Assembly: GCA_025451035.1 (NCBI GenBank)
Contig: JANWLE010000063.1
Span: 26,836 to 90,835, forward strand
DNA length: 64,000 nt
Source of the DNA: Solirubrobacteraceae bacterium
GTDB taxonomy: Bacteria; Actinomycetota; Thermoleophilia; Solirubrobacterales; Solirubrobacteraceae
Reading direction: 5' to 3'
Shown here: positions 25,859 through 34,627 of the stretch, piece after piece
Layout: each line of letters begins with the position of its first letter
How positions within the stretch are numbered: the first letter of the stretch is position 1
Made by a program: the position numbers and the translations under genes
Notes under the pieces: generated by a model
What the model was told of the DNA's origin: nothing
The model's input: only the letters and a program-made list of their open reading frames with translations
Databases searched by the model: none

Positions 25859-26739
25859 ACTGCCATCTCCTCCGCCTCTGCCAAGAGCTCGCAGGCGCCG
25901 GCCGCGCGCAACCGCTCGCACAACGCCGCGGCAAGCGAACGCGGGTCGCTGGCGGCGCCCTCGAGCTCGTCTGCGATCCAGTGCGAGCCGTCCGGCAGGC
26001 CCACCCACGCCCGCAGCTGAAGGCGCGCGCCGTCGAGCATGCGCGCGTGGGCCCCGAGCGGCGTGTGGCAGCTCGCCTGCAGCGAGCGCGCAAGCGAACG
26101 CTCCGCCAGCAGGCACGCGAACGTCTCGCTGTCGGTGATCGCCTGCACCGCCGCTCGTGTCGCCTCGTCGTCGGCGCGGCCCTCGAGCGCCAGCGTCCCC
26201 TGTCCGGGGCTCGGCACGAAACGGTCCGCCTCGAGCACAGCGTCGATCTCCTCGCCTCGACCGAGGCGTTCCAAGCCAGCCCCAGCGAGCACGAGCGCAT
26301 CGACCGCGCCTTCGTGCAGCTTGCGAAGGCGGGTATCGACGTTGCCGGTGACGCTCGTCACCTCCAGGTCCTCGCGGATGCTGCGCAGCTGCGCCGCTCG
26401 TCGCAGGCTGCTGGTGCCGACGCGGGCGCCGCTTTGGAGGTCTGCGAGCGTGCCGGCGCCGCAGAGGACGTCCTCGGGGCGCGCACGCCGAGGCGAGCCG
26501 AGCAGCTCCAGGCCGTCGGCCAGCTCGCCCGGCACGTCCTTGGCCGAGTGCACGGCTAGGTCGATCTCACCGGCGCGTAGGCTTTGCTCGAGCTCGAGCA
26601 CCCAGCGTGACTTGTCGGCGCTCGACTGGCCGCGGTCACCCGCCGTGGTCATCGGGACCAGCTCGCCGGTGCCGAGCATCTGTGCGATGAGCTTCGCTTG
26701 GGCCAGCGCGAGCGGACTTGAGCGCGTGCCGATCCGCAT
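25855..26739 (-). CDS. hemC: Hydroxymethylbilane synthase (porphobilinogen deaminase)
   Basis: HemC polymerises four porphobilinogens into hydroxymethylbilane on a dipyrromethane cofactor. The chain starts MRIGTRSSPLALAQA and shows HSAKDVPGE, RVGTSSLRRAAQL, VTGNVDTRLRKL, SPGQGTLALE and the cofactor cysteine in ASCHTPLGAHA. Length 294. ATG 26739 overlaps the hemA TGA by one base (TGATG); the longer track start is inside hemA. It lies between hemA and cobA-hemD, in pathway order. Confidence 0.96.
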   Translation of the reverse strand: MRIGTRSSPLALAQAKLIAQMLGTGELVPMTTAGDRGQSSADKSRWVLELEQSLRAGEIDLAVHSAKDVPGELADGLELLGSPRRARPEDVLCGAGTLADLQSGARVGTSSLRRAAQLRSIREDLEVTSVTGNVDTRLRKLHEGAVDALVLAGAGLERLGRGEEIDAVLEADRFVPSPGQGTLALEGRADDEATRAAVQAITDSETFACLLAERSLARSLQASCHTPLGAHARMLDGARLQLRAWVGLPDGSHWIADELEGAASDPRSLAAALCERLRAAGACELLAEAEEMAV

Positions 26740-28073
26740 CAGCGGCGGCGACGGCCTTCGAGGGAATGGACCTCTGCGAGGTCCGCTCCCTGGTCCCGTG
26801 CCGGCGCGTCGCCCGACAGCCCCCACAGCTCCCGCAGCAGCTCGACGCTGGCGTGACCGTGCTCGCCAGAGAGGCCGCGCAGATGGATCGTGGGCTCGTG
26901 CAGCAGCCGGTTGACGATTGCCCTGGCCAGTGCCTCGATGCGCAGCAGGTCGCGGGGCGAGGCGCTCTCCCAGCGCTCCGAGTTCTCCGCCAGAACCTGC
27001 TCTACGATCGCGTCTGCGTGTTCGCGCAGGGCGGTGATGGTCGGCAGTGTCTCGAGCTGTCCCAGCCAGCGGGCGAAGCGCGTGAGCTCCTCCTCGATGA
27101 TCTCCTGCGCGTGGGGAACGACCGCTGCCCTGCTGTCGAGATTGTGCGCCACGAGCTCCTGCAGGTCGTCGATGTCATACAAGGTTACCCCCGGCAGCTC
27201 GCCGCAGCGAGGCTCGATGTCACGCGGCACCGCGATGTCGATCAACAGCAGCGGCTTGCCTTGACGCTCGGCCACGACGAGTTCGAGCTCCTCATGGCCG
27301 ACGATGTGGTGAGGCGAGGCGGTCGAAGAGACCATGATGTCGGCGCGGATGAGCTGCTCGGGCATCCCGTCCAGGCTGACGACCGTGCCGCCGAAGCGTT
27401 GCGCGAGGCTGAGCGCCCGGTCGGCGCGCCTGTTGGCGACGAAGATCGTCCCCGCTCCTTGCTCCGCCAGCGCACGCGCGGTCAGCTCGCTGGTCTCGCC
27501 GGCGCCGAGGACCATGACGCAGCGATCTTGCAGCGTCCCGAGCACACGGCAGGCGAGGTCCACGGCGACCGAGGGGATGCTCACGCGCGAGGAGCCGATC
27601 TCCGTCTCCGAGCGCACCCGCTTGCCGGTTGTCAGCGCCGCGCTGAACAGACGGTTCGTGAGCGCTCCGGTGTAGCCCACCTTGAGCGCCGCGTCATACG
27701 CTCGCTTGACTTGCCCCTGGATCTCGGCCTCGCCGACGATCATCGACTCTAGTCCCGCCGTGACGCGGAACAGGTGGCGCGCGGCGTCACAGTTGCGCGG
27801 GCTGTAGATCACCTCGGTGAGCTCCGTCGGACGGATCCCGGCGCGGGTGGCGAGCGCGCCGAGAACGTCCGCCTCGGCGCGCACCGGGTCACCCACGACG
27901 AGGTAGACCTCGGTGCGGTTACAGGTGGAGATCGTGACCGCCTCGCGCACGTCGGCTGTCTCCGTGAGCTGCCGGGTGAACTCGAGCGCTTCGGCCGCGC
28001 TCAAGGCCAGCCTTTCACGCAACGCCACGGGCGCGGTCTTGTGGGAGATGCCAAGCACGATCAGCTCGCTCAC
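26739..28073 (-). CDS. hemA: Glutamyl-tRNA reductase
   Basis: HemA reduces glutamyl-tRNA to glutamate-1-semialdehyde with NADPH, the committed step of the C5 heme pathway. The catalytic domain shows LGISHKTAPV and the nucleophilic cysteine in STCNRTEVYLV. Next come AGLESMIVGEAEIQGQVKRAY and the NADPH domain VMVLGAGETSELTARAL, then the dimerisation helices. Length 444 is normal. It overlaps the ccmD-like gene by 4 bases. No hemL or hemB is in this window. Confidence 0.96.
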   Translation of the reverse strand: MSELIVLGISHKTAPVALRERLALSAAEALEFTRQLTETADVREAVTISTCNRTEVYLVVGDPVRAEADVLGALATRAGIRPTELTEVIYSPRNCDAARHLFRVTAGLESMIVGEAEIQGQVKRAYDAALKVGYTGALTNRLFSAALTTGKRVRSETEIGSSRVSIPSVAVDLACRVLGTLQDRCVMVLGAGETSELTARALAEQGAGTIFVANRRADRALSLAQRFGGTVVSLDGMPEQLIRADIMVSSTASPHHIVGHEELELVVAERQGKPLLLIDIAVPRDIEPRCGELPGVTLYDIDDLQELVAHNLDSRAAVVPHAQEIIEEELTRFARWLGQLETLPTITALREHADAIVEQVLAENSERWESASPRDLLRIEALARAIVNRLLHEPTIHLRGLSGEHGHASVELLRELWGLSGDAPARDQGADLAEVHSLEGRRRR

Positions 28074-28291
28074 GCCACACCCGCCTGCTGCTCGGAGTTG
28101 CTGTGGTCGGTCTCCTGCTCTTGCGCCGGCTCCCCTTGTGCCTCGGTGAGCTTCAACAGCTCGCTGAGGTCGCGTTCGATGTGGCGCAGGCGGATCGCCA
28201 TGATCGAGACATAGATCAAAACCAGCGCGAAGAACACGATGTAGGCGGCCGCGACGTACTCGCCGGCTTCATTGAGCGGGAGTGCAGGCAT
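28070..28291 (-). CDS. ccmD: Small CcmD-like membrane protein
   Basis: A 73-residue protein hidden in the longer track frame 28070-28936. From ATG 28291 it reads a single hydrophobic helix (YVAAAYIVFFALVLIYVSIMA), then RLRHIERDLSEL, then an acidic/Gln tail. The helix followed by RxxxIxRDL matches CcmD, which helps CcmABC release heme-loaded CcmE. The start overlaps the ccmC stop by one base and the stop overlaps hemA, fixing both ends. Small size keeps the family call less certain than its neighbours. Confidence 0.8.
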   Translation of the reverse strand: MPALPLNEAGEYVAAAYIVFFALVLIYVSIMAIRLRHIERDLSELLKLTEAQGEPAQEQETDHSNSEQQAGVA

Positions 28292-29091
28292 CAACTTGAC
28301 TCGGACAGGCGGCCCGGGACCGCCTGGGGACGGGGGCTCATCTGCAGCGCCGGGGCGGCAGGCGCCACGAGGCTGGCCACGGCGCTGCGCCCGCCGACGC
28401 CTACCAGGCCGTCTTCGCTGTGCAGGCGCCGGCGCAACGCACGCAGCTGCCCGCGCGTGTGCTTGGCGGTCATCTCGTACTTGCAGAGCGTCACATACAG
28501 AAGCGCGATCGCGGCCAGGCAGACGAGGAAGGTGAACGCCATCTTGAACGGCAGGTTCGACGTCTGTCCCAGGACACGGGGATGCACGTAAGCCGTCGAC
28601 AGTCTCACGGCGATGAAGTTCATCGGCACGAACGCCGCGGCGGTGATCGCGAATACCGCCGCGTAGCGCGACTGTCGCTCGGGGTCTTCGATCGCAAAGC
28701 GCAACGGCTGGTAGATCGCATACAGCAGGAAGATGATCAAGAACGAGACGAGCGTCGGCTCGTCCCACACCCACCAGTGGCCCCACGAGCCCTTCGCCCA
28801 GATCGAGCCTGTGAGCAGCACACCCACGCCGAAAATGAGGCTCATGTGGATCGTGACATATGAGCGCATGTCCCAGCGCGAGTCGCCGGTGCGCAGATAC
28901 CCGATCGCCATCAGTCCGCTCGCCACGAAACCGCACAGCGCGACTATCGCCAGCGGCACGTGGACGTAGAAGATCTTCTGCAGGAAGCCCTGGTCGGCTT
29001 CAAGCGGCGCGAAGAAAAAGACCAAACCGAGCGCGAGGCACAGCGAGGCGGCGGTCGAGAAAGAGAGGGCGCGAAGGCGCCGGCCATACAT
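28291..29091 (-). CDS. ccmC: Cytochrome c maturation heme handling protein CcmC
   Basis: A 266-residue membrane protein that presents heme for attachment during cytochrome c assembly (system I). About six helices are visible with the tryptophan-rich heme-handling motif WGHWWVWDEPTL, an external His before it (YVHVPLAIV) and another in VTIHMSLIFG. It has a longer, soluble C-terminal tail (Arg- then Pro/Ala-rich) than typical CcmC. It overlaps ccmD and follows ccmB by 5 bases. Confidence 0.93.
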   Translation of the reverse strand: MYGRRLRALSFSTAASLCLALGLVFFFAPLEADQGFLQKIFYVHVPLAIVALCGFVASGLMAIGYLRTGDSRWDMRSYVTIHMSLIFGVGVLLTGSIWAKGSWGHWWVWDEPTLVSFLIIFLLYAIYQPLRFAIEDPERQSRYAAVFAITAAAFVPMNFIAVRLSTAYVHPRVLGQTSNLPFKMAFTFLVCLAAIALLYVTLCKYEMTAKHTRGQLRALRRRLHSEDGLVGVGGRSAVASLVAPAAPALQMSPRPQAVPGRLSESS

Positions 29092-29096
29092 GGCTT

Positions 29097-29828
29097 TCAG
29101 TCCTCCAGGAGGAAGTCGAATACAGCATAGGAGATAAGCCCGAAAACCAAATCATAGAGAGCCAGCATCAACAGCCAGCGGCCGGAGCTGCCCTGCGCGC
29201 CGAACAGCGGCGCACTTGCCCGCGCCGAACCGATCACGACGGGGATGAGCAGCGGCAGGGCGAGCAGCGGGCCCAGCAGGTCACGCGCGCGTGTACGCAC
29301 CGCGATTGCCGCGACGAGCGTGCCGATCACCGCCACGCCCGCGTCCGCCAGCGCCAGCACCGCCAGCAGCGTCGGGAACGCGTGTCCCAGCGACGCGCCC
29401 GCCAGCAGCAAGGCGAAGGCAGGCACCGCCACGAGCTCGAGCACCAGTAGGTAGAGCGCTAGCGCCGACGCCTTCGCCAGCAGTAGTGCCGAGCGGTTGA
29501 CGGGGGCCAGCATGAAGGCGTCGAAGCCGCCTTGATCGGAGTCCGCGACGAACAGCCGGTTGACGCCGAGCATAGCCCCGAGTAGCAGCGTCACCCATAG
29601 GACGCCCGCGGCCTCGTTGCCGGCGAGGCTGTTCTGGTTCAGCGCGAAGTGAAAGACAACGAAGATCGTCACAGCGAACAGCGACATGCCCGGCACCGAC
29701 TCGAGCGTACGCAGCTCTATCAGCAGCTCCTTGCGCAGTAGGGCGGCGACAGTCGCACGCATGCTCGGCGCCGCCCTGCCGCGCACCGCGGCTGGCGCCT
29801 TCACGGGCTCATGGCTAACGGTGCTCAC
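29097..29828 (-). CDS. ccmB: Heme exporter membrane subunit CcmB
   Basis: The 243-residue permease partner of the CcmA ATPase. After a cytoplasmic N-terminus it has RKELLIELRTLESV, the usual CcmB opening, then six hydrophobic segments including GVLWVTLLLGAMLGVNRLF and an SDQGGFDAFMLAPV loop. Together CcmAB use ATP to release heme-CcmE from CcmC. It overlaps ccmA by 4 bases. Confidence 0.92.
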   Translation of the reverse strand: MSTVSHEPVKAPAAVRGRAAPSMRATVAALLRKELLIELRTLESVPGMSLFAVTIFVVFHFALNQNSLAGNEAAGVLWVTLLLGAMLGVNRLFVADSDQGGFDAFMLAPVNRSALLLAKASALALYLLVLELVAVPAFALLLAGASLGHAFPTLLAVLALADAGVAVIGTLVAAIAVRTRARDLLGPLLALPLLIPVVIGSARASAPLFGAQGSSGRWLLMLALYDLVFGLISYAVFDFLLED

Positions 29829-30562
29829 CGGTAGAGCTCCCGTATCTGCTCGGGGTCGACCGAGGCGACATTGGCGAGCAGGACCGGGCGCCCGCCGCGT
29901 AGGCCGAGAACCACATCCGCCTCTTGCAAGCCGCCCAGCGGGTCATGGCTCGAGAGCACCCGGGTGCGGCCACAGTCGCGGCCTATCAGCGGCTCGACGA
30001 GCTCACTGGCGGCCGGGTCGAGGTTCGCGCGCGGCTCATCCAGCAACAGCAGCTCAGGATCATGAAGCACGGCCCTGGCGATCGCCACACGCTGCACCAT
30101 TCCTCGCGAGAGGTTGCGCAGCGGCTCCTCGGCGCGGCCGCTGAGCCCGACCCGCTCGAGCATGTCCTGCACGCGGGTGGCTTGCACCCCGTGTAGGCGG
30201 GCGTGGAAGAGCAGATTCTCGCGGGGGCTCAGCTCTCGATACAACAGCGGCTCGTGAGCGAGCAGGCCGATGCGCCCTCGCACCGCGTGGGCGCGCGCGG
30301 GCAGCTCGGCGCCAAGCACCCGTGCGCTGCCCGCGTGTGGACGCAGCAGGGTGGCCAGCAGGCGCAGCAGCGTCGTCTTACCGGCACCGTTGGGGCCGAA
30401 GACGACCAGTGTCTGGCCCGCCTCCAGCGACAGCGACAGCGCGTTGAGCGCCACCCGTTCGCCGTAGCGGCGCTGCAGGCCGTCGAGCTCGATCGCGGGA
30501 GAGCCCGCGCGCTCGCAGGCGGCGTCCGCCTCGGCCGGCTTCTGCGCTGTGTTGGGTGCCAT
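29825..30562 (-). CDS. ccmA: Heme export ATP-binding protein CcmA
   Basis: A 245-residue ABC ATPase with Walker A GPNGAGKTT, signature NLSRGMVQRV, Walker B LLLLDEPRANLD and the switch His in SSHDPLGGL. Position directly before ccmB and ccmC assigns it to the cytochrome c maturation complex. No ccmE, ccmF or ccmH is in the window, so the rest of the system must be elsewhere or replaced. Confidence 0.9.
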   Translation of the reverse strand: MAPNTAQKPAEADAACERAGSPAIELDGLQRRYGERVALNALSLSLEAGQTLVVFGPNGAGKTTLLRLLATLLRPHAGSARVLGAELPARAHAVRGRIGLLAHEPLLYRELSPRENLLFHARLHGVQATRVQDMLERVGLSGRAEEPLRNLSRGMVQRVAIARAVLHDPELLLLDEPRANLDPAASELVEPLIGRDCGRTRVLSSHDPLGGLQEADVVLGLRGGRPVLLANVASVDPEQIRELYR

Positions 30563-30595
30563 CGTGTACCAGCTGTCCTCGAGCAGACGGCCTGC

Positions 30596-31345
30596 CTAGG
30601 CGCTCGCGGCCGCGCGGGATAGCGCCCTTTGACGTTCGGCGATCAGCTCGCGCACCGCGTCCTCGCGGCCGGCGCGCAGCAGCTCGATCGGGTCGGGCTC
30701 GCCGTTGACGATCGACTCGAAGAAGTCCCTGCGCTCGCCGTAGGTAGGCAGTGTCTGCTTGGCCCAGCCGCGTGCTTGGTTGAGGAGCACCGCCAGGCGC
30801 GCATGGTGCTCACCGAACAGCTCGGCGATTTCGTGCTTCATGCGCTTGGCCAGCGCCGGCGAGGCTCCCGCGGTCGAGATCGCGATCGCAAGCGGTCCCG
30901 TGCGCACGATCGCGGGCAGGATGAAGTTGCACAGCGGTGGGACGTCCACGACATTTACAAGCATGTGACGGCGTTCGGCGTCGGCCGACACGCGGATGTT
31001 GGTCTCGGTATCGCTGGTCGCCGCGATCACCAGCAGAGCGCCCTCCAGGTCGGCCGGCCCGCCGTATAGGCGCTTGTGCAGCGAGATCGTCCCCTCGCGC
31101 GCGTAGTGGCGCAAGGCCGGCTCGACCTCCGGCGCGATCACGGTGACCTGCGCGTCGCAGGCCAGAAGGCCCTCGACCTTCTCCAGAGCGACGCGGCCCG
31201 CGCCGATCACCACACAGCGGCGGGCTGTGAGGTTCAGGCAGGCGACGTAGAAGGTGGTCTGGAGCATGCCCTGGACACAGGACTGGTCGCAGATGCCCCT
31301 GCGTAGCTCGCACACGCACGCCTTGCCCACATACGCCTCCGACAT
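30596..31345 (-). CDS. Precorrin-2 dehydrogenase / sirohydrochlorin ferrochelatase-type (CysG N-terminal, Met8-like)
   Basis: A 249-residue NAD-dependent enzyme that oxidises precorrin-2 to sirohydrochlorin and may insert iron for siroheme. The Rossmann motif is [17 protein letters not shown]; the active-site stretch is [17 protein letters not shown], and [17 protein letters not shown] follows. The first 27 residues are a Cys-rich leader ([14 protein letters not shown]) not usual in the family; an alternative ATG is at 31267. It lies upstream of ccmA and pairs functionally with cobA in the same gene series. Confidence 0.88.
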   Translation of the reverse strand: MSEAYVGKACVCELRRGICDQSCVQGMLQTTFYVACLNLTARRCVVIGAGRVALEKVEGLLACDAQVTVIAPEVEPALRHYAREGTISLHKRLYGGPADLEGALLVIAATSDTETNIRVSADAERRHMLVNVVDVPPLCNFILPAIVRTGPLAIAISTAGASPALAKRMKHEIAELFGEHHARLAVLLNQARGWAKQTLPTYGERRDFFESIVNGEPDPIELLRAGREDAVRELIAERQRALSRAAASA

Positions 31346-31403
31346 ACACGACAGGTTAGGGGCTCTCGTGCGTGTATTGGCGCCGGGCTAATGCCGTGCG
31401 CGG

Positions 31404-33002
31404 TCAGCCACGCGCCGGCCCGAGCGCGCGCAGCGCGATTCGCGCCAGCGATGGCGCTCCGCGTCGCCACGCCCGCTCACGGTGAAAGTCTCGTCCAGAG
31501 CGCAGCTCGGCGACCGCCTGCGCGGCACGCCTGAGCGTGGGGCCCTGCGGACCCCACCACAGCCCGCCGCGTCCCGGCGGATCGAAGGTGATCAGCTTTT
31601 CCTGCGCGAACGCGCGCAGACCGGCCTGCCCGAGCGTGTGACCGAGGCCGCCCCCGGCCGAAGCGCCCCACGGCCCCTGAGCGATCATCGGCCCCGGCAG
31701 GTGGTCGTTGACCCACACCATGCCGACCTGCAGCTCGCGCGAAATGCGCAGCGCGTGGTAGCGGTCGGCGCTCCACACCGAGGCGCCGAGCGCATAGTCG
31801 CAGTCGTTGGCCAGGGCGATCGCTTCGCTGGCGGAGTCGACGACCGTGACCGCGAGCACGGGCCCGTCGAGCGGCTCGCGCATCACGCGCATCTCGTGCG
31901 TGGCGCCCGCCAGGACGGTGGGCGCGTAGAAAGCGGCCTGGGTGCCCGCCTGCGGGCGTGGCTCGCCGCCGCACAGCACGTGCGCGCCTTGGACGACAGC
32001 GTCCTGTACCAGCTCGTGAACGCGAAGCAAGCGCCGCTCGGACGCGAGCGGCCCGAGCTGCACGCGCTCATCGCGTGGGTCGCCGATCCGCAGCGCGCGG
32101 GTCCTGGCGGTCAATGCGCTCAGGAACTGCTCGGCGATCTCACGTGCGAGATAGATGCGCTCGATCGAGCCGCGCGCCTGCCCGGCCGCGGCGAACCCAG
32201 CCCACACGGCGCCGCTCACCGTCCTTGGCACATGCGCGTCTGCGAGGACGATCATCGCGTCCTTGCCGCCTGTCTCCAGCACCACCTCCTTGTTCTGCGA
32301 GACACATGCGCGGGCGACCGCGCGTCCCACCGCGGGCGAGCCGGTGAACAGGATCTTCTCGACGTCGGCGTCCGCCAGCGCCACGCCGAGCCGCGCGCCG
32401 CCGTGAACGAGCTGCACCAGGCCCTCCGGCAATCCGGCGCGGGCCACCACGCGTGCGATCCGCTCGCCTGCCAGGCTTGCTCTCAGCGCCGGCTTGAAGA
32501 GCACGCCATTGCCCGCCAGCAGCGCACCCGCTATCTGCGCCAATGGCTGGGCGAACGGGGCGCTGCCGGCGCCGATCACCGCCACCACGCCGAGCGGCTC
32601 ATACGCGACCCGCGCGCGCTTTGTCAAAGACATCGAGCGGTGGATCGCGACGCGCCGCTCGCCGAGCTCTCTCGCTCCCGCTTCGGCTATCCAGATCAGC
32701 GTGTCGATCGCGGGAAGCAGCTCCAGCGTCGCGATCTCAGAGCGCGGTCTTGCTTGCTCGCGCGCGAGCGCCTCGGTCAGATCGTCGAACTCGTCGATGA
32801 TGGCCTGCGCCATGCGCCGCATGTAGCGGGCGCGGTCGGCGACGCGCAGCAGCGCCCATAGCGGTTGAACATTCGCGCTGGCGGCAGCGATCTGACCGAT
32901 CTCCTCGGGCGGTGTCTGTGCGAAGTGCCCCAGCTGCTCGCCGCTGACCGGGTCGCGCGAGACGATCGTCCCGACGGCTGAGTTGATCGACAGGGAGCTC
33001 AT
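31404..33002 (-). CDS. Aldehyde dehydrogenase family protein lacking the catalytic cysteine
   Basis: A 532-residue NAD(P)-dependent aldehyde dehydrogenase fold. The cofactor site (FTGSPAVGRAVA) and the general-base glutamate (VLETGGKDAM) are present. The thiol position, normally GQxC, reads AAGQARGSIERIY: Arg (codon CGC) replaces Cys. Such a protein could not form the thiohemiacetal and is probably not a dehydrogenase, unless the base is a sequencing error, since TGC to CGC is one change. The C-terminus is about 40 residues longer than usual and Arg-rich. It lies 30 bases after rarA and 58 before the precorrin-2 dehydrogenase gene. Confidence 0.82.
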   Translation of the reverse strand: MSSLSINSAVGTIVSRDPVSGEQLGHFAQTPPEEIGQIAAASANVQPLWALLRVADRARYMRRMAQAIIDEFDDLTEALAREQARPRSEIATLELLPAIDTLIWIAEAGARELGERRVAIHRSMSLTKRARVAYEPLGVVAVIGAGSAPFAQPLAQIAGALLAGNGVLFKPALRASLAGERIARVVARAGLPEGLVQLVHGGARLGVALADADVEKILFTGSPAVGRAVARACVSQNKEVVLETGGKDAMIVLADAHVPRTVSGAVWAGFAAAGQARGSIERIYLAREIAEQFLSALTARTRALRIGDPRDERVQLGPLASERRLLRVHELVQDAVVQGAHVLCGGEPRPQAGTQAAFYAPTVLAGATHEMRVMREPLDGPVLAVTVVDSASEAIALANDCDYALGASVWSADRYHALRISRELQVGMVWVNDHLPGPMIAQGPWGASAGGGLGHTLGQAGLRAFAQEKLITFDPPGRGGLWWGPQGPTLRRAAQAVAELRSGRDFHRERAWRRGAPSLARIALRALGPARG

Positions 33003-33032
33003 TGTGTCGATTATGGCTCCTCGCCCGGGCGC

Positions 33033-34349
33033 CTATTCCTCGCCGAGGCCGCGGTCCAAGCGGATCCGCCGCAAGCGGTCCGCCAGCTCTGCCTCGGCCT
33101 CGTCCGGCTGATAGAAACGCTCGTCGATCGCGTCGTCGGGCGCGAGCTGCTGCGCGGAGAGATGCCCGGGATGCCGGTGCGGGTTGTCATATCCCTGTCC
33201 CCGCCCGCCGGAACGCAACTGGACGGGCGGCGGCGAGGCGCCCTGCTCGCGCACGAACGCTCGCGCCGCGCCGATCGCCCGCTTAGCGGCGTCGGACTTC
33301 GGTGCTAGCGCCAGGTAGATCGCCGCCTGCGCCAGCGCGAACTGGCACTCCGGTAGGCCGACGTGGTCGACCGCGGCGGCGCTCGCGGTGGCTACCGTGA
33401 GCGCGCCCGGGTCGGCGTTGCCGATGTCCTCGCTCGCGATGATCACCATCCGCCGGGCAATGAACCGGGGGTCCTCGCCCGCCTCCAGCATCACCGCGAG
33501 GTAGTACAGGGAGGCGTCTGGATCCGAGCCGCGCGTGGCCTTGATCCACGCGGAGATCGTGTCGTAGTGGCTGTCGGCGGCCTTGTCGTAGTGGATTACC
33601 CGCCGTTGCAGCGCGTCTTCGGCCTGTTCGAGCGTCACCCTGTCGTTAGCGGTCTTACAGGCAAGCTCGAGCGCCCCCAGGGCGGTGCGCGCGTCGCCGT
33701 CGCAACGGGCGGCCAGCATCCTGATCGCCTCGTCGTCCACCTCGACTTCGCCGCACTCACCGCGTTCGAGCGCGCGGCGCAAAAGCACCAGGACCTGCTC
33801 CTCCGTCAGCTCGCCGAGCTCATAGGACCGCGTGCGTGACAGCAGCGCGCGGTTGACCTCGAACGAGGGGTTCTCGGTCGTGGCCCCGATCAGCGTGACG
33901 AGCCCCTCCTCGACGGCGGGCAGCAGCGCGTCCTGCTGGGCCTTGTTGAAGCGATGGATCTCATCCAGGAAGAAGATCGTGCCGCGACCGCTGCGGGAAC
34001 GCTCTCTCGCCCGCTCAAGCACGGCGCGCACCTCGGCCCGTCCCGCCTGCACCGCGCTGAGCTCCTCGAACGCGGAAGCGGCGCTCGCGGCGATGATCCG
34101 CGCCAGTGTCGTCTTGCCGCTGCCCGGCGGGCCATGCAGGATCATCGAGTGGGGCTTGCCCTGTTCGATCGCGACACGCAGCGCCGAGCCGGGCGCGAGC
34201 AGATGCTCCTGTCCGACGAACTCCGCGAGTGTGGTTGGCCTGAGTCGCGCGGCTAGCGGTACGGCGGGAGCGTTCTCGCCATGGACCGTCTCCTCAGCCT
34301 CCGGCTGGTCAAACAGAGAGTCCATCCGCATAGTTTGCCCGAGCGTCAC
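33033..34349 (-). CDS. rarA: Replication-associated recombination protein A (MgsA/RarA AAA+ ATPase)
   Basis: A 438-residue clamp-loader-like AAA+ ATPase acting at stalled replication forks, related to Mgs1/WRNIP1. Walker A is LHGPPGSGKTTL, Walker B FFLDEIHRFNKAQQDALLP, sensor 1 IGATTENPSFEVN, and the C-terminal tetramerisation domain contains GSDPDASLYYLAVMLEAGEDPRFIARR. The ATG overlaps the upstream KTSC gene's stop (ATGA). Confidence 0.95.
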   Translation of the reverse strand: MTLGQTMRMDSLFDQPEAEETVHGENAPAVPLAARLRPTTLAEFVGQEHLLAPGSALRVAIEQGKPHSMILHGPPGSGKTTLARIIAASAASAFEELSAVQAGRAEVRAVLERARERSRSGRGTIFFLDEIHRFNKAQQDALLPAVEEGLVTLIGATTENPSFEVNRALLSRTRSYELGELTEEQVLVLLRRALERGECGEVEVDDEAIRMLAARCDGDARTALGALELACKTANDRVTLEQAEDALQRRVIHYDKAADSHYDTISAWIKATRGSDPDASLYYLAVMLEAGEDPRFIARRMVIIASEDIGNADPGALTVATASAAAVDHVGLPECQFALAQAAIYLALAPKSDAAKRAIGAARAFVREQGASPPPVQLRSGGRGQGYDNPHRHPGHLSAQQLAPDDAIDERFYQPDEAEAELADRLRRIRLDRGLGEE

Positions 34350-34627
34350 CCGGACTGCTCGCTTCGATGGCGCAGCCTCCGCCGGGCGACACCCGGCTTG
34401 CGCGGGCAGCGGCGAGAGCCGAGACGAACAAAGCCGTAACGCGGGCGGATATTGGCGATGAAGTACCTGCCGTGGGAGTCCGCTGCCATCAATTCGCGAT
34501 GTACGTTCGCGGGTACTTGGTAGTAGCGGTATATCTCGCCGCTGGCGAACTCGATCTCCAGAAGCTGGCGGGTGGAGTCATAGCCGACGCTGGCAAGGCT
34601 TTCGGATGTAACCGCCGTGCGTCTCAT
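34346..34627 (-). CDS. KTSC domain protein
   Basis: A 93-residue protein made of a KTSC domain (named from the C-terminus of some lysyl-tRNA synthetases). The pattern SESLASVGYDSTRQLLEIEFASGEIYRYYQVP then LMAADSHGRYFIANIRPRY matches it closely. An Arg-rich tail of about 25 residues follows. KTSC proteins are short and of unproven function; some are thought to bind nucleic acid. Coupling to rarA by a 4-base overlap is suggestive. Confidence 0.85.
   Translation of the reverse strand: MRRTAVTSESLASVGYDSTRQLLEIEFASGEIYRYYQVPANVHRELMAADSHGRYFIANIRPRYGFVRLGSRRCPRKPGVARRRLRHRSEQSG

Noticed and set aside
31482-32861. 459-residue plus-strand ORF
   Set aside because: Antisense to the aldehyde dehydrogenase gene; composition is typical of a GC-driven shadow frame.
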